Below, in pieces: positions 1 through 13,100 of a stretch of DNA of 64,000 nucleotides. The DNA comes from Notospermus geniculatus. Taxonomy: Eukaryota > Nemertea > Pilidiophora > Heteronemertea > Lineidae. The stretch spans positions 80,428 through 144,427 of the forward strand of contig NMRB01000472.1 of the NCBI GenBank assembly GCA_002633025.1, read 5' to 3'. Below the pieces are notes generated by a model. The model saw nothing but the letters and a program-made list of their open reading frames with translations. It searched no databases and was not told the DNA's origin. Position numbers and translations under genes: made by a program. Within the stretch, counting starts at the first letter, position 1; every line of letters starts with the position of its first letter.

Positions 1-448
1 GTAAAAGTATTGACGTACAAGAGACTGTGTGTGGAATTCTCATGTCTTTATTTGTATACATTTTAGAAAATGTAAGATAAAGTTTACCCATCACCAGGAA
101 TCGTGGAGAAGAAGGCGAGGGGGAGGGGGACATGAATGAGAACATGCAAACATTGGAATGGCACAACTTACAGGGTGATCAGAAAATGACCTTGTAACTT
201 CAGATGGTGAAATCTAACACTCAGATGACACCAGAGAAAATCATTGAAGAACCCACATTTGGTCAAGTGATGGAATGATAACAATAGAACGTCATTTTAG
301 TAGAGTGGGACCTCCCTCGTTTCCTTCAGTAACTTCCCATGGAATGCATGTATTGTCCCAAAGCTGTGACAGGGCGTGTCACAAAATATATCCCGAACAA
401 AGGGTGATTTGTGTGGTGGTCAAGGAAAACCTGGCGGATGTCGCTTAA

Positions 449-606
449 AATGATCAACAAGGGCTGTCAGATTGCCTGTGCATTGATCTACTCGGCCTAG
501 CTACTGTTTACCTGCTATGTAGTACCGGTACATGTCAGCTATTGAAACATGCGGGTTCCGCAAGGCCATGAACACTTTCCTCAAATGCGACATCCGCCGG
601 GTTTTC
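449..606. repeat. Dispersed repeat, copy 1
   Basis: The stretch starting with ATGATCAACAAGGGCTGTCA is repeated, diverged, at about 14948-15090 in the same orientation, including the later words AAGGCCAT and CGGTTTTCAT. Each copy is about 140-160 bp. No coding potential or terminal repeats are evident, so the family is unknown. Confidence 0.6.
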
Positions 607-2184
607 ATTGACCGCCACACATTTGGGACCATTTTTCTTAAACACAGAACATCACACCTACATTTTACACGAAACAAAGATCCGAATGCTTGTAAAGTTC
701 AATAGTCAACCGAAGAATATGTCCTCAAGCCCAACAGATATAGATAATATAAAATATTATAAGCGTCAAATAACAACATTAAATAAATAAGATCAAGACA
801 AATAGTCATCTAACAAGTCAAAGGTCAGTAATCTGTAGTATTTGTAAGCAAAACCTAGCTGTTATGGCTTGAAGTCCCCTGAATGGTCGTTTCTGACTAC
901 AACCACAACCCTTGTATGGTAAGGCAGAATCTTCTCCAGTGGGAGCACGGTTCACTGAAGTAAGAGCTAAACTCTACACTACAGTTCACTTGGAATGCAA
1001 GGTAGAGCTGTTACTTTGAGTGAACATGCTCCCACTGATCAGAAGCAGAGATCCCACCTCTGCCATGACAGTTCACAAGCCACATCTCCGAACTCAAGCA
1101 ATACTTATTTTGCCATGGATTCCACTTGCACCAGAATCACAGTTGCAATGTTATGGAGACCTGGCTTTGCCACTGGGACCAAGCTCCTCCAACATTATCG
1201 TATCAAAAGCATCAGTGTCAGGACTTTGATTTGAAGATATCAACAGCCTGCTGCGTGGTCAGCAATGCCAACCACCATCAACAGGAGAAGCTGAACCCGG
1301 CAATGCCAGACCTTTTGTGACCTTACAACAGTGATTTTAGTGTATTTATTGCACGGCAACAAATAGAAATCTTGGAGTGTAAATTCATCCCAGAGTAGTC
1401 CAAATTCTTTCAGAAGAATAAAACTCCCTGATCTAATTTTGAAATGATACCACGGTCGATGAACAGACCATACTGGATTCTCCATGCTGTACGAGACAAA
1501 GTCAGTCGGTGAACACTAAAACTGGCCCCAGTCCCCTGACTGTGACCCCAGTCCCGGTATTATGACCAGAATCTCGGGATTCTGGTGGTACCAAATCATT
1601 GGAATTGTACTCTTTTGATTTCTATGACATGGTGAGACTAGAACACACGAAAAATACTATCAACCCCTGAACAGAAATCAACTACCGGTAGATGGCTAGA
1701 TTGTGGTCAAGGCGTAGGTGAAAACTCAGTTGGCTTACATCATGCTGCATTGAGGCAATTGAAGCCCCCTTCCCGACACGAACATTACACTTTAGATGAG
1801 GAATGTGAACTAAGAAGGTCGAAATGCCAAAAGCAACAATTGGGCGATCATTGTTGAAAACCAAACACTAATACATGTATTTTGCAACAGATGTCGGGCA
1901 ATCAATATTGACTGGAATGAAGATATTAGCGATAACAATAACAAGGGGGGAGGGGGTCATTCCTTGCCTGCGATTTGCTTCAAATTTTGGAAGAAATTCT
2001 GAACCAAACAATCTGAAGATTGTGAAACATCTTTACAATATCCTTCATAATTTGACTGTGTCCAAACACTCTCGGACAATGTCACCAAACTCAATCAACT
2101 TGAGGAAACGCTGGTCTTCCCCACTTGTGCCAACTCCTCGGCACTGAATAACACTCATACCAATAGGATGAATGATTGAACTTA

Positions 2185-2319
2185 AAGCTGAACTTAATAG
2201 ATATAAACCCCAAGCGTCCGAGAGGGTGTATCGTTTTCAGAGGTAGTTTGGAAGTGCCTTGTGGCTGTTCGTAATTTCTACCTCTGCCGCTTGGGGTTTA
2301 TATCTATTAAGTTCAGCTT
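2185..2319. mobile_element. MITE with AAGCTGAACTTAATAG termini
   Basis: A 135-bp element with perfect terminal inverted repeats of about 28 bp (AAGCTGAACTTAATAG... to ...CTATTAAGTTCAGCTT), flanked by TA on both sides, as expected of Tc1/mariner-type MITEs. The interior (GTCCGAGAGGGTGTATCG onward) matches the right arm of the longer foldback at 44655-45288, so this looks like an internally deleted relative of that element. Confidence 0.8.
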
Positions 2320-3419
2320 TAATGAACTAAAACCCAGCACCTAATGATTTATCAGTGCCCTGGCACTTCTCTTTGAATGAACTTAAAATGAAATACTGAA
2401 AACTTAAACTCCCATGAGGTAAAGCTTTGAAAAACTGTCTCAATGAGTCAATATAATCTCTACTGATTCACAACACAAAATGATTTTCATTATTTTACAA
2501 CTTTCAAAATTTCATTCCAAAACCTTTCTACGGCGTGTTTTCAACACCTCACTTCACAATACTTACGACATCAAAATATGTACAACTGGGCTTTTCAAGA
2601 ACCCACGGATTGGTGCCAAATCCTTCCGCAGGATGGGAAGTGGAGTTTGGGTTCATACAAATCAGTCCGTTATCATCCAAAGGAGGTCTGTTAAACCACC
2701 GGGCTCCCATCCATACGTACGAGATGGATTATGCAATACTTCCACCTAGTGGCAGGACTCGGAACCAACCATTTCACCAAAATCAGACACCGACATGCAA
2801 AATACATTCATATAAGAATGATTTAGAACAAAATATATCCCCAGAATGATAATCATATCTTCATGTACAAAAGAGAACTATTTACAAGAATCTTAAACAT
2901 TTGTGGAATTCAGAAGTTGGAATTTGACCATTTGAATGTTTCACTACCTCAATATAATATCATAAGAATGACTCAAACACATGAATTATGTCATCGGAAA
3001 TTGCGCATATTTTCATTTACATATGAATCTATAACAAATCCCGTCAGCACCTACATTTAGCATTCCAAGCTGAAGACACATCAATTTTAATGTGAACAGC
3101 GATTGTGTGATTGATGCCGCAAGCGAACCTTCAAGATACTAGTTTTTTATTCCCCCAACACCCCAGCAGTACAATCGAGGACCTAACGGAACCACAGCAC
3201 CCTGTTAGCCAACATTTCAAAATGAATGCAGCCAGAGAGCTTGAATGGTACAAGTCCCAATTGTATCTGACAATATGATCAAGATCAGTGCAGTATGATA
3301 GATGAAGATCCTTTGAACACTTGTCACACTGATCAACCGATTTAGGAATTCACTTGATGAGTCAAAACCACTGGTAGTCTCCAATCTGATACAGTTGTAG
3401 ATGGCCTCTTCCTGTATCA

Positions 3420-3935
3420 TTCAGCTGTGGAAAGTCTTGCCCTGTATTATACAGACAGAGTGAGCCTGGTCCTGCATCCTACAGCAATACAGAGTATTGT
3501 CCTGTATCATACAGTTGTAGAGAGCCTCACCCTGTATCATACAGTTGCAGAGAGCCTTGCCGTGTATTTTACAGCTACAAAGAGCCTTCTTCTGTATCAT
3601 ACAGCTGTAGACAGCCTTGCCCTACATCATACAGCTGTAGAGAGCCTCATCTATCATACAGCTGTAGAGAGCCTGGTACAGTAGCTGTAAAGAGCCTGGT
3701 CCTGTATCATACAGTTGTAGAGAACCTCATCTGTATCATACAGCTGTCTATATTATACAGCTGTAGAGAGCCTGGTCCTGTATCATACAGCTCTAGAGAG
3801 CCTCATCTGTATCATACAGCTGTAGAGAGCCTGGTCCTATATCATACAGCTGTAGGGTGCCTTTCATGTATCATACAGTTGTAGAGAGTTTCGGCTTTTT
3901 ATCACACAGCTGTAAAGGACTTGTTCTGTATCACC
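3420..3935. repeat. 30-bp minisatellite
   Basis: About 17 imperfect tandem copies of a unit of roughly 30 bp built around CCTGTATCATACAGCTGTAG and AGAGCCT. Because 30 is divisible by three, one plus-strand frame stays open and gives a repetitive peptide of the form VESLALYHTA; this is a by-product of the repeat, not a gene. Confidence 0.9.
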
Positions 3936-4113
3936 CATCAATCATCCTTCCTATAATATTTTGATGGACCACAGCACAGGCCTCTCAACTATTTCGAGAT
4001 GATATCCCCAATCCTGAAGTCTTCAGGTGTCCTAAATGATTAAATGAGACAGTCACGACTCCATTATGCATGATGATTCCCGTGGTCCTGGTCGCAGTTT
4101 CCTTTGGTTTGTC

Positions 4114-7100
4114 CTATAATGGGGCCTTGTCTGTCAACTTGATGGATTCAAATGGATTGTCATCACCCTAAAAGAAAAAGATTAATAAATCCTTAGATTT
4201 TGCATTCAAAAGATTACCGGTAATTTGATTTGACTGATGATGATTTGATTTCAACTGATGACCTAGAAATGAAGACCAATTCATGATTTGATACTCGACT
4301 CAGTGTTATGTATGAATGAGATGACAACCTCTCTACTGGCAGCACTCTTCCACCATTACCCATGCACATCGCCACATTCACTATTCTGAAACCCAGAAAA
4401 TTGGCAGGCACCAGCTCTCATCCCAAACATGATGAAGAACCAACCAAAAAAACAACAAAGCAGAAAAAAATTCAACATGATTTAATCATTCCCTTTACCT
4501 GGTGATATACGAGAGACGATGAGATCTTTTGATGATAGACACAGCCAATGCCAAGCACCGACAAAGCGGTGGGTGTCTCCATGTCTCTCTCACCGATGCA
4601 GATCACAACGGGGCTGTTTCTCTTTTCTTTCAGGAAAACAAACCACGACGAACAAAGTCTGATGAGTTCATGATGTTTATTTCAAGAAAACTGAAAGGCA
4701 CCTTGACATTTCAAGGCCTATAGTCACTTTGCCTTCGGAGTTCACTCCTAAAATGTCGAGGCCTATGGTCACTTTGCTTGCAGAGAACGCTCCAACTTGA
4801 AATATCACGACCTATGGTTACATCACCTTTAGACTTCTTTCCATCTTGAAATATCAAGGGCTATAGAGCTTGAGCCAATGACGTCATCACGAAAAAATCT
4901 GCCATCTTGCCGGTCAAACTGATGTCAAATGACGTCGGCGACCCACGTGGTGCAGTTTGTCGTCAGCGCAAGTGGAGTGTTGCGTCTTCAACCATGACGC
5001 GATTTGCATGTGGCGCACTTTGTTGTTGACCGCCAGCATGGTGGACTGCAGGTCAAACGTGATGTCATAATGAGCCGCGGCTCAAGCTCTATAGTCACTG
5101 TGACAAAAGTCCTTAATATTTCAAGACTGAAAGAGTCCACCAACTCCAACACGAGAGGCAAGATACAGAGACCAAGATTTACTGCAGAGGAAGATTTTAA
5201 GAACAGAAGTCCTGGAATCATGCTGGTGTAGGGTGCTTTAAGGAGTGCGTTGACATCTTGGCCTCAGATTGTCTCTTTACCCAATCAAGGAGTAAAACAG
5301 ACTGGTGTTGGGATGAAATGAGAAGCGAGCTCGGAGGAAGCTCTGAAAACATCTTTTGGAGAGACGGAATGTGGGATTATGTGAGATAGGGAGTGAGTGG
5401 CGTCTCATGCATCGATAGGGGACAAGTTGAGGGTTGTTCAGAGATGAGATGTCAGGTTCCACAAGGCGAAGTGCAGCAATCGTCTGGTTGAGAAATTCTC
5501 ACAGAAACAGGATAAACGAGAGAGAGATGCAATCCATCCTAGATTATAGCAGTCACAGCATCAGTACACTTGATAATAGCGACCACTGGTCAGCAGTGGA
5601 CTCCTTGTAATGTAGCCGTAACACCAACCATGCCAACACGCTTGATGTATCAGCAGTCTAGTCTAGATTTTAGCAGTCCTAGTTTAGTGACACACTTCAA
5701 AACAAGCAATTATAGAGCCTTAGCCGTCAAAAGTTTTTGTATCGAATGTATCGGCAGTTTTGGTCACACGTACCAAATATATCAGCAGTGGAGACCCTAG
5801 ATTAGAATATACTATCAAAGCATCAACAACACACTGCAGAGAGAGAGCAATGACACAGCCGAGATACTAGCCCTTGGAGTTTAGCTACACACACACACCA
5901 AATGTATCGACTGTGAAGACCCAAGGGGTCGTATTCATAAAGCGGTTCTATCGTTAGAACCGTCTAAGGCCGGTTCCAAGTGCAGTGGTTGACCACACTT
6001 GGAATCGGCCAACATGTAAGACGGTTCTAACGATAGAACCGCTTTATGAATATGACCCAAGAAGTCTAGCTCTCATAATATCAGCAAGGTAAGCAATGAC
6101 GGAGCCAATTCTAGATGCTATTATTGTATGATACATTACTATCAGTTGTCAAGCCTAGATTCTAGCAGACCATCTGTAGTTTAACACACTTGGCCCTAGA
6201 TTCTACAGCACCAGTCAAACACAAGAGCAGCTGGGTCTAGACTTGAGTCACGGTATCCAAGAATCTCATGTTCAGCTGGCAAATATTCAGCGCTATACAA
6301 ACTGGTCTTATCTGCATTTAGAATATCTCCTTGCTATTTATACAACTGCACTTGCATTGACAATATCATCTCTTATCAGGTTGTTCCTGCTTATCATCTG
6401 AACTGGAGGGAACTGCAGTAACATCTGGTTTACTCGAGACTGAATAACCATTACCGATCGAGAGTGGAAAGAAAACTAAATCCGTAACACACATGCACTG
6501 ATGCACTGCAACCTGAACCCAAACCTCGATCTAGGACCCTTCATAACCTATGATCAACACATCAGCCATTTATTGACCCCCGATTTCCCACCCGAAGACT
6601 ACAAGCCAATCTTCACCAGAAGAAATCCTGCATCTGCGATGAAAACATGCAGGTACTTACGTAATAGGTTCTGCTTTTCTCCTTCTAGGGGGAAGACAAA
6701 AACATGTTATGCCAAGCAGAGAGGAAAAATATGAGATGAAATGGAACAATGGTGCATTTTGTGTGTCATTTTGCCAACGACGCTGACATAAAATGAAAAC
6801 TCTGTAAACCATTCCAGTGTCGTGATAGCAGCGAGGCGGATGATGGCAGGAAATCAATAATGCTTCCCAGCTGTCACCAGTGAGGACAATATTTGGTGAT
6901 AAAGAGAAGTCTTAACAGGGGCCACAAACCAAGAATTGTGAAAAAATACCCTTGACCCATCGGACAGCACACTATGACAATCTGATCCTAGGAATTGATT
7001 CAATTTCTATCGTGCTCCCTCTCCACCCACCCCGGATGTCGCCGTTGATTTTCAGCCAAAAGGGTGAAGAAACTTCACTTTTCAGGGCCAGTACATTGAT

Positions 7101-10100
7101 TTCTCATTGAGAATGTCTCATTCAGCTGCGGTGGCATAATGATTGAGTGTCAGAGTCAGACTCAAGACCAAGAGGTACTAACAGGTTCGATTCCCGGCTG
7201 ATTTGCCACTTTGTATCCTCAACTGCCCTGAGGGATCAAGTAATGCACTCAATCAACTCCTTGAGTTCCCTAGAAAAGTTTCTGCAGAGACTGGGGTAAA
7301 AGTGTGAAGCACTTTGAGGCAATATAACAGTGAAAAACGTGGTATGAAAGCTTCACATTACTATCATTACATTATTTTTTTGCTCTACTTTATGTAGTTG
7401 AGTTCCTGAATTAGTTTCTTGGTTTGTGAGCTAGAAGCTGATGAATCACTCCACAAAACAACAGGACAAAAGGATGAAGGTATGGTAAGCAGCAAAACAA
7501 GGACTAAATGGACAGAAAAAGTGAACAGAAAAGATTCTGAAAACTGGGTTAAGTAAATCTGCTGCTGCTGCTGCGTTAGTGACTTTGAGGCGACTTGAAA
7601 GCATTGTTATGGCTCTGCAGGATCAGAGAGTCAAATTTAGTTTGCTGTCCTTAATGCATGTAGTCTATAGGGAAATCTTGCCCAATATGAACCCTTCTAC
7701 GACTACATACATTTAAACATCGAAAAGAACCTCATGCTATGCTGCACGACAGAGAAACCACTTACCAAGCGACCACATGGGGTTCTGATTTTGTTTTTCA
7801 TTCTCCTGAAACCCAAAAGGTGGCAGCACGGGTTAGTTTTATTTCCGTTCGGATTCATCTCATTGACTTTCCCCCTGAGACCACTTGTTCACGATGTTGG
7901 CCACACAATGAACACCTTACCCACAATGAAGTTTAGGATTTGAGCCTGCCTCATGGGGCAGCCTAATATATAGGACACCAGACTTGGATACAAAGAGGCC
8001 CATAATCACTCATAACAATCTTCTATGGCCAGTTCCAAGGTGCCCTAAATGGGTGCTTAGGCTAAGAATCCATTCGCGTGATTTTCAAGTGGTGCGATGC
8101 CGCATCCTCTGTCTGTAACCAACGCCACGGAAACAAACAATGCTTTCAAGCGCTTGCCGCTCGAAAATCATGTGAATGGACAGCCAGCCTAAGTGCTTCA
8201 TCAGGGCTCACCAATAAGGGTTATGACAGAGTAGTTGACAAGAAAAGCCTTAAACAGAACAACGCTGACCAAATAATTCAACGAAACCCCATTTCAGAAA
8301 ATTTGAGGGGAAATTGCGAGTTGTTTATCTCCCACCCTAATACTGTCTGAGGTCTGGAATTGTGATTTACAGAGTTTTCATTTGGAAGACTTACGAAAGA
8401 AATGCCAAAAAAATAACATGCGAATGTATAATCCAAATGATGTAAATTCAACAAAATGTTCCCAGACCTGAGATAAAGAGAACAGGAAATGCAAAACACC
8501 TGAAAACCTCCTGTTTTTCACTGCCTGACACCTTTCTATCTGACCAATCTCACCTCCCTGTCCTCTTACTCACCTTTCCAGCCATTGCGATCAGTTTGTT
8601 AAACAGTTTCTTCCCCTTGCTCTCCTTGTACCGCACGTCAAATTCACTGTCCTCCTCATCCTCATCCAGGGCACACGTCTCCGCGGCCGGCAGCTCACCG
8701 TCTTTAGCATTAGAAGCACCAACCAGCTTCATGTATTTGTATTCCAATCTAAAATACAAAATATACAAGTAATTTACCCCCAAATTCACAAACGCGGAAC
8801 AACTTTATCCCCAAATTCAGAAATGAGACCCGCTCCAGCAAAAGCAGGTGCTTGTCGCAGGTGATCATCATTGGTCATCAGTTTACTCAACTATTATCAC
8901 TGCTGTCCACTGCTATTGTCAACCTGCCGAGACGTACATTTCAGCTTTGTGTTCTGAGGTCGTTTACCCTTTCCTCGGTTGTGACTTGTGCCTACTTTTG
9001 CTAGATTGGGACACAAATGAGAAACGACTTTCCAGCATAATGGGGATGTTAGCTCGACAGAGGGCAGCACACCGAAACCCGGTCCTAATACAATGGATGC
9101 TTTTTGTGTGGGAAATTGATCAGGACCAGGATGTCAGTTTCATTTCAATAGATTTAACCACTAGTGACACCTATTGAAAAAGTCGGCTATCGTCCCCATT
9201 CCAAGTACATGTACTAACTTACTTCTTGTTTTTGCCCCAACAATAGAAGACCATAAGGCACATGAGGATTCCAGCGCCACCTACAGAGGCAAGAAAGATC
9301 CACACCCACATCGGGAGGACTGAACATTTCATCTTGGTCATCTTTGGTTTGTTGTCAGTGCCAGCGAGGACACAGTGTCTGGAATAGAGAGAAATGGCAG
9401 GGTAAGTGCACCGTCAGAAGGAGTTGCTGTCTCCATTACATGAAGAGTGGTTCAACCGGCAATTGAACCGCAGACCTCTCTGTCCCGTGCTGTGGGAGGA
9501 TGGCTGCCCTTGACAAGGATACTTACTTAGGTGGATAGTGATAGATGGTCTGTACCCCCTTGAGGCACTCTCCCTTCACTTCCTCATAATCCTCGTCTTT
9601 ACACAGAGGACACGCATGGCGACTCTTCCACAGGAAATGGAAATTACACCCGTCGCATGTTCCGTCGGGACATTTTGGTGGCAGATCGACGGTGCCGTTG
9701 CCTTGTTCTTTCACGTCACATCTCATTGTGATGACAACGGAACGACCCTTGGGGCAGGCTGATGTTGGACTGAAAGAAGGACCGAGAGAGGGGTTATTAC
9801 AAGCAATGAAGAGTATCCATCTGTCCAAATGACAAAACTGGACATGACACGATATATCAAGGTGTTAAGAGTACTGAAGTATGATGTGTACCCTTTATGC
9901 TGAACACCAAAAGCTGAACTAACACAGGGCAAATACAGGTGGTACTACTTACATTTCTGTGACAAATGTAAAGTGAATGTCCATGTCGTCCTCTGAAAAA
10001 GAAGAGAGAACATTAAGTTCAGCATCATGAGGTCTGTTCCCTGCATTCAACCGATACAATGATCACTGGCTTCCCTTATCTGTGACAAAATTCAAAATCA

Positions 10101-13100
10101 AAATGTGACATGCCTAGTCTTGTCAACTCTGACAGGCTCGTCAGCCATGACCAGTTGACCAAGACTGAGTCAGAACCTACCATCAATGGGCCATCCAGCT
10201 TCCTTCAGTTTATGATTCATCTTTTTCTTGGTTTCATTATGATGACTGCTGACGTTGACCAGGAAATCTCCAAGACTGCAATGATCAAAGTGAAAGGTTA
10301 ATGGTCAGTTTCGTAATCTATGTCAGTCCCAGTCTTCCGTCAGGTATGACTACTTGACCAAAAGATGTTTCGTCGCGTGTTCTACACGTACCTGACAGGT
10401 TGCGCCGAGAGGATCTGTTCAGCCATGGGGTTCTTTGGTGGAATGATGGTAGACCGGCAGATGAAGGCGTTGATGTGAGACACAGTGGGGATGATTTGCT
10501 GAAATACAAACAACGCAATAAGAACATGGCAGGGAATGGAGACGGTCAAAGAAACACGCCGTTGACTGAAAGAGGACTTTACTCCTGTCTTTCTTTCCGC
10601 GTGTACACCATTTCTGCATCAGATCTTGAGATCTGCGCAGAGTTTAATAACACCACCACTATTGTTCCACTTGCATTTGTAACAAACCTACAGGATTCAT
10701 GCACTTCACCAGAAGGGGGATTCAACGGTCATGCAACATGTTGAAACTTGGATATTGATAAGGAAAGTCAAAACAGTATGACTTTTCAGTCAGAAACCTT
10801 GTCTAGAGGGAGGTGAAGTTCTCTCTTCGAAAATGTTGTAACAATGATGGTAATGATTGGGCCTAACATGCAAAACACCAGGGAGACAGCAAAATGCATT
10901 TCTATCTAACTCATGCAACAATACCAGATCTGTAATCAAGGTCGAATTCAGCAGAATTTATAAAATTAAATGCCCTGTTTGGATTTGAATTCAAAGTATG
11001 ATATTGTAAAACATGCTCAGTGGCTGAGAATTAAGCAAGAGTCACAAATTTTCTCCAATCTTTCACCGTTATGAAGCTAGATACCATGGGAAGATGAAAG
11101 TTCCCTAAGCAGTGACCCCAAGACTCCAGGCACATCCACATCAAACAGGGTTTGCCAATCTGTATCACCTCATCGCCTCAATAGTCTCTGCATTTCTCCA
11201 TGTTAGGCCATTCTTTTTTTATTTGTTGTTTAGCGGACCCGCCGTAGTTAGATTTTGGCAATTTGGAAAAAAAATAAAATTGGAAAAAAACATCTTTTTT
11301 ATTTCCGCCTGTCCCGTTTTTCAACCTTTCAATGTTTTTTTCAAAATCATTCTTCAGCGAGGTGTGAGCACTCTATTAAAAACATTTGGTGAGATCTCGT
11401 CCAGTGCTGTTGTGGGGGATATTTTCGAACATTTGCCGCGTTCGTCGGCCGGGCAGATCGGCAACATCGACAGCAATCATGATATTTGAGTTTTTTAATT
11501 TCCGCCTGTCTTGGTTTCACTGGATAAAGGCTAGTTAAAACGAAAAATATAAATCCATCAGAAAGATTGGACTTTTATTTTTATTTTTTTCCTGTCTCCT
11601 GTCTTGAGTTTACTGGAAAAAAATCCGCTAAACAACAAATAAAAAAGAATGGCCTTAACTACAACCACAGGCTGACAATCAAGTCTCCTTCAGAACAGCC
11701 TAGACCATCTGCTTTGAAAAGTTCACGGCAAACCCTGCATCATGTGTCTGTGCCTTAAGCAAGATAGCTACATCCCAGAATAAACCAAACGCAGATTGTA
11801 ACAGGCACAGGATTTAGAGGGGCTGAAGGAGTTGGTCAGCCACTCCTGCTTGTGTAGGAGTATACAATGCATGGGAATCGGAGCAATCAGTCCCAGTCCC
11901 AGTCCCATCTTGGGAATGGGACTGATCAGTCATGTCAGTCCCATCCTGGGAATGGTAATGATCCGTCACATTTCTGGTAGTGGGAGTCAGTGATCAGTCT
12001 GACCCTGAGAATGGGTGTGATCAGTCCTGTCCCGGGAATGATCCGTCACATTTCTGGTAGTGGGAGTGATCAGTCCCACCGTGGGAATGGGTGTGAAAAC
12101 TGTGATCAGTCCTGTCCCGGGAATGGACGGATCAGTCCCAAGTGTCGCAACAATCTGCATTTGGTCAACTGGCCACAACCTAACACACAGAATCTGTTCT
12201 AGACCAAAGTTCAAGAGATATCCTTGGCGTGAAGCATTGTGAATTCCCAGGAGTCACAATCCACCTGTTCACCTTCCAAAACTAAACAGCAAGACATGCA
12301 TATTCAGCCACCCCAATTCCCAATGTAACCATTAAAACCAATAGAAATCAAACATATAATCATTTCTCAGCTACCTTTGAGTGATTTTTATTGGGGTTAT
12401 GTTTCTGAAAGAGTGCAAGAAAGAAAGTGAGCATGCTATGTGTTATATGCTACGGCCAAACCAAGCCTGCTAAAAAGCCTCTTCTGAACCTTGTATCGTG
12501 TATGCCCCACAATTCCTATGAAATTCCCAGTGTAGGTGATGATAAGATGGTCATTATCAAATTACCAGCGAGTCATTTCAAACTTGTGTAGAGGAATCCC
12601 ACTGACGTCATCAAATCATGTGACTGGCCGTCAAAATGACGCAAACTGGCGCCAATAGGAGGGTGCTACATGTGGATTGACATCACGCCTGACGTGACGA
12701 GACAGCACACGAAATAATCATTGCATCATTGAAACACGTGGCCAATTTGACGGCCAACGTGGCCTTTATGACGTCACGTGGGAAACCTGGTCTTCACGTG
12801 ACATCACATTTCAATGACGACATGATGCCGCCATATTGGCCGTCAAAATGTCAAGCGATGTCATGGCATGAACACACAGATCGTGACGTTAAAATGTCTG
12901 ACGTAGTTTTGACGTCATCGCCAGCCATTTGGCCAAATCTTTGCAGTCACGTGACCGTTGTGACGTCAGTGAAGAACCTTTATCGGCAGTACTGAACTCG
13001 TGAAAGTTAGGACTGACTCGCTATGTCTCAGTACTTTGCGCTTGCTCCCTCTGTCACTGCACCTGCAGCAACGGAGGCAGCAAGCAAAGAACCACTAATT

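Larger units (their letters stand above)
1..4113. other. Gene-poor flank downstream of ELAPOR1
   Basis: No coding exon is recognisable on either strand. Part of it is presumably the ELAPOR1 3' untranslated region (minus strand, below the stop codon at 4114), but no polyadenylation site could be chosen: several minus-strand AATAAA words occur (for example near 1341 and 3145). It contains a dispersed repeat, a short MITE and a minisatellite, listed separately. Confidence 0.5.
4114..10498 (-). other. ELAPOR1: ELAPOR1 coding exons 14-21 (MRH-like end, TM, tail)
   Basis: Exons 14 10392-10498 (INAFICRSTIIPPKNP); 15 10181-10275; 16 9953-9992; 17 9527-9769 (CPDGTCDGCNFHFLW); 18 9223-9378 (transmembrane helix); 19 8574-8748 (LEYKYMKLV, acidic DEDEED patch); 20 6661-6684, a 24-nt microexon; 21 4114-4167 (GDDNPFESIKLTDKAPL, then stop). 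Phases agree throughout. The microexon is supported only by splice sites and phase; joining 19 directly to 21 would also keep the frame, so it may be optional. Exon 21 resembles the human tail DGFDSVPLK. Between exons 13 and 14, about 35 residues containing the human SLCG...CTDN stretch were not found. Confidence 0.8.

Noticed and set aside
3427-3684. Plus-strand open frame with repeated LYHTAVESL peptide
   Set aside because: It is a direct product of the 30-bp minisatellite, with no splice sites or non-repetitive sequence.
7126-7200. tRNA gene
   Set aside because: The B box is good, but the acceptor and anticodon stems do not pair and a SINE body and tail follow.
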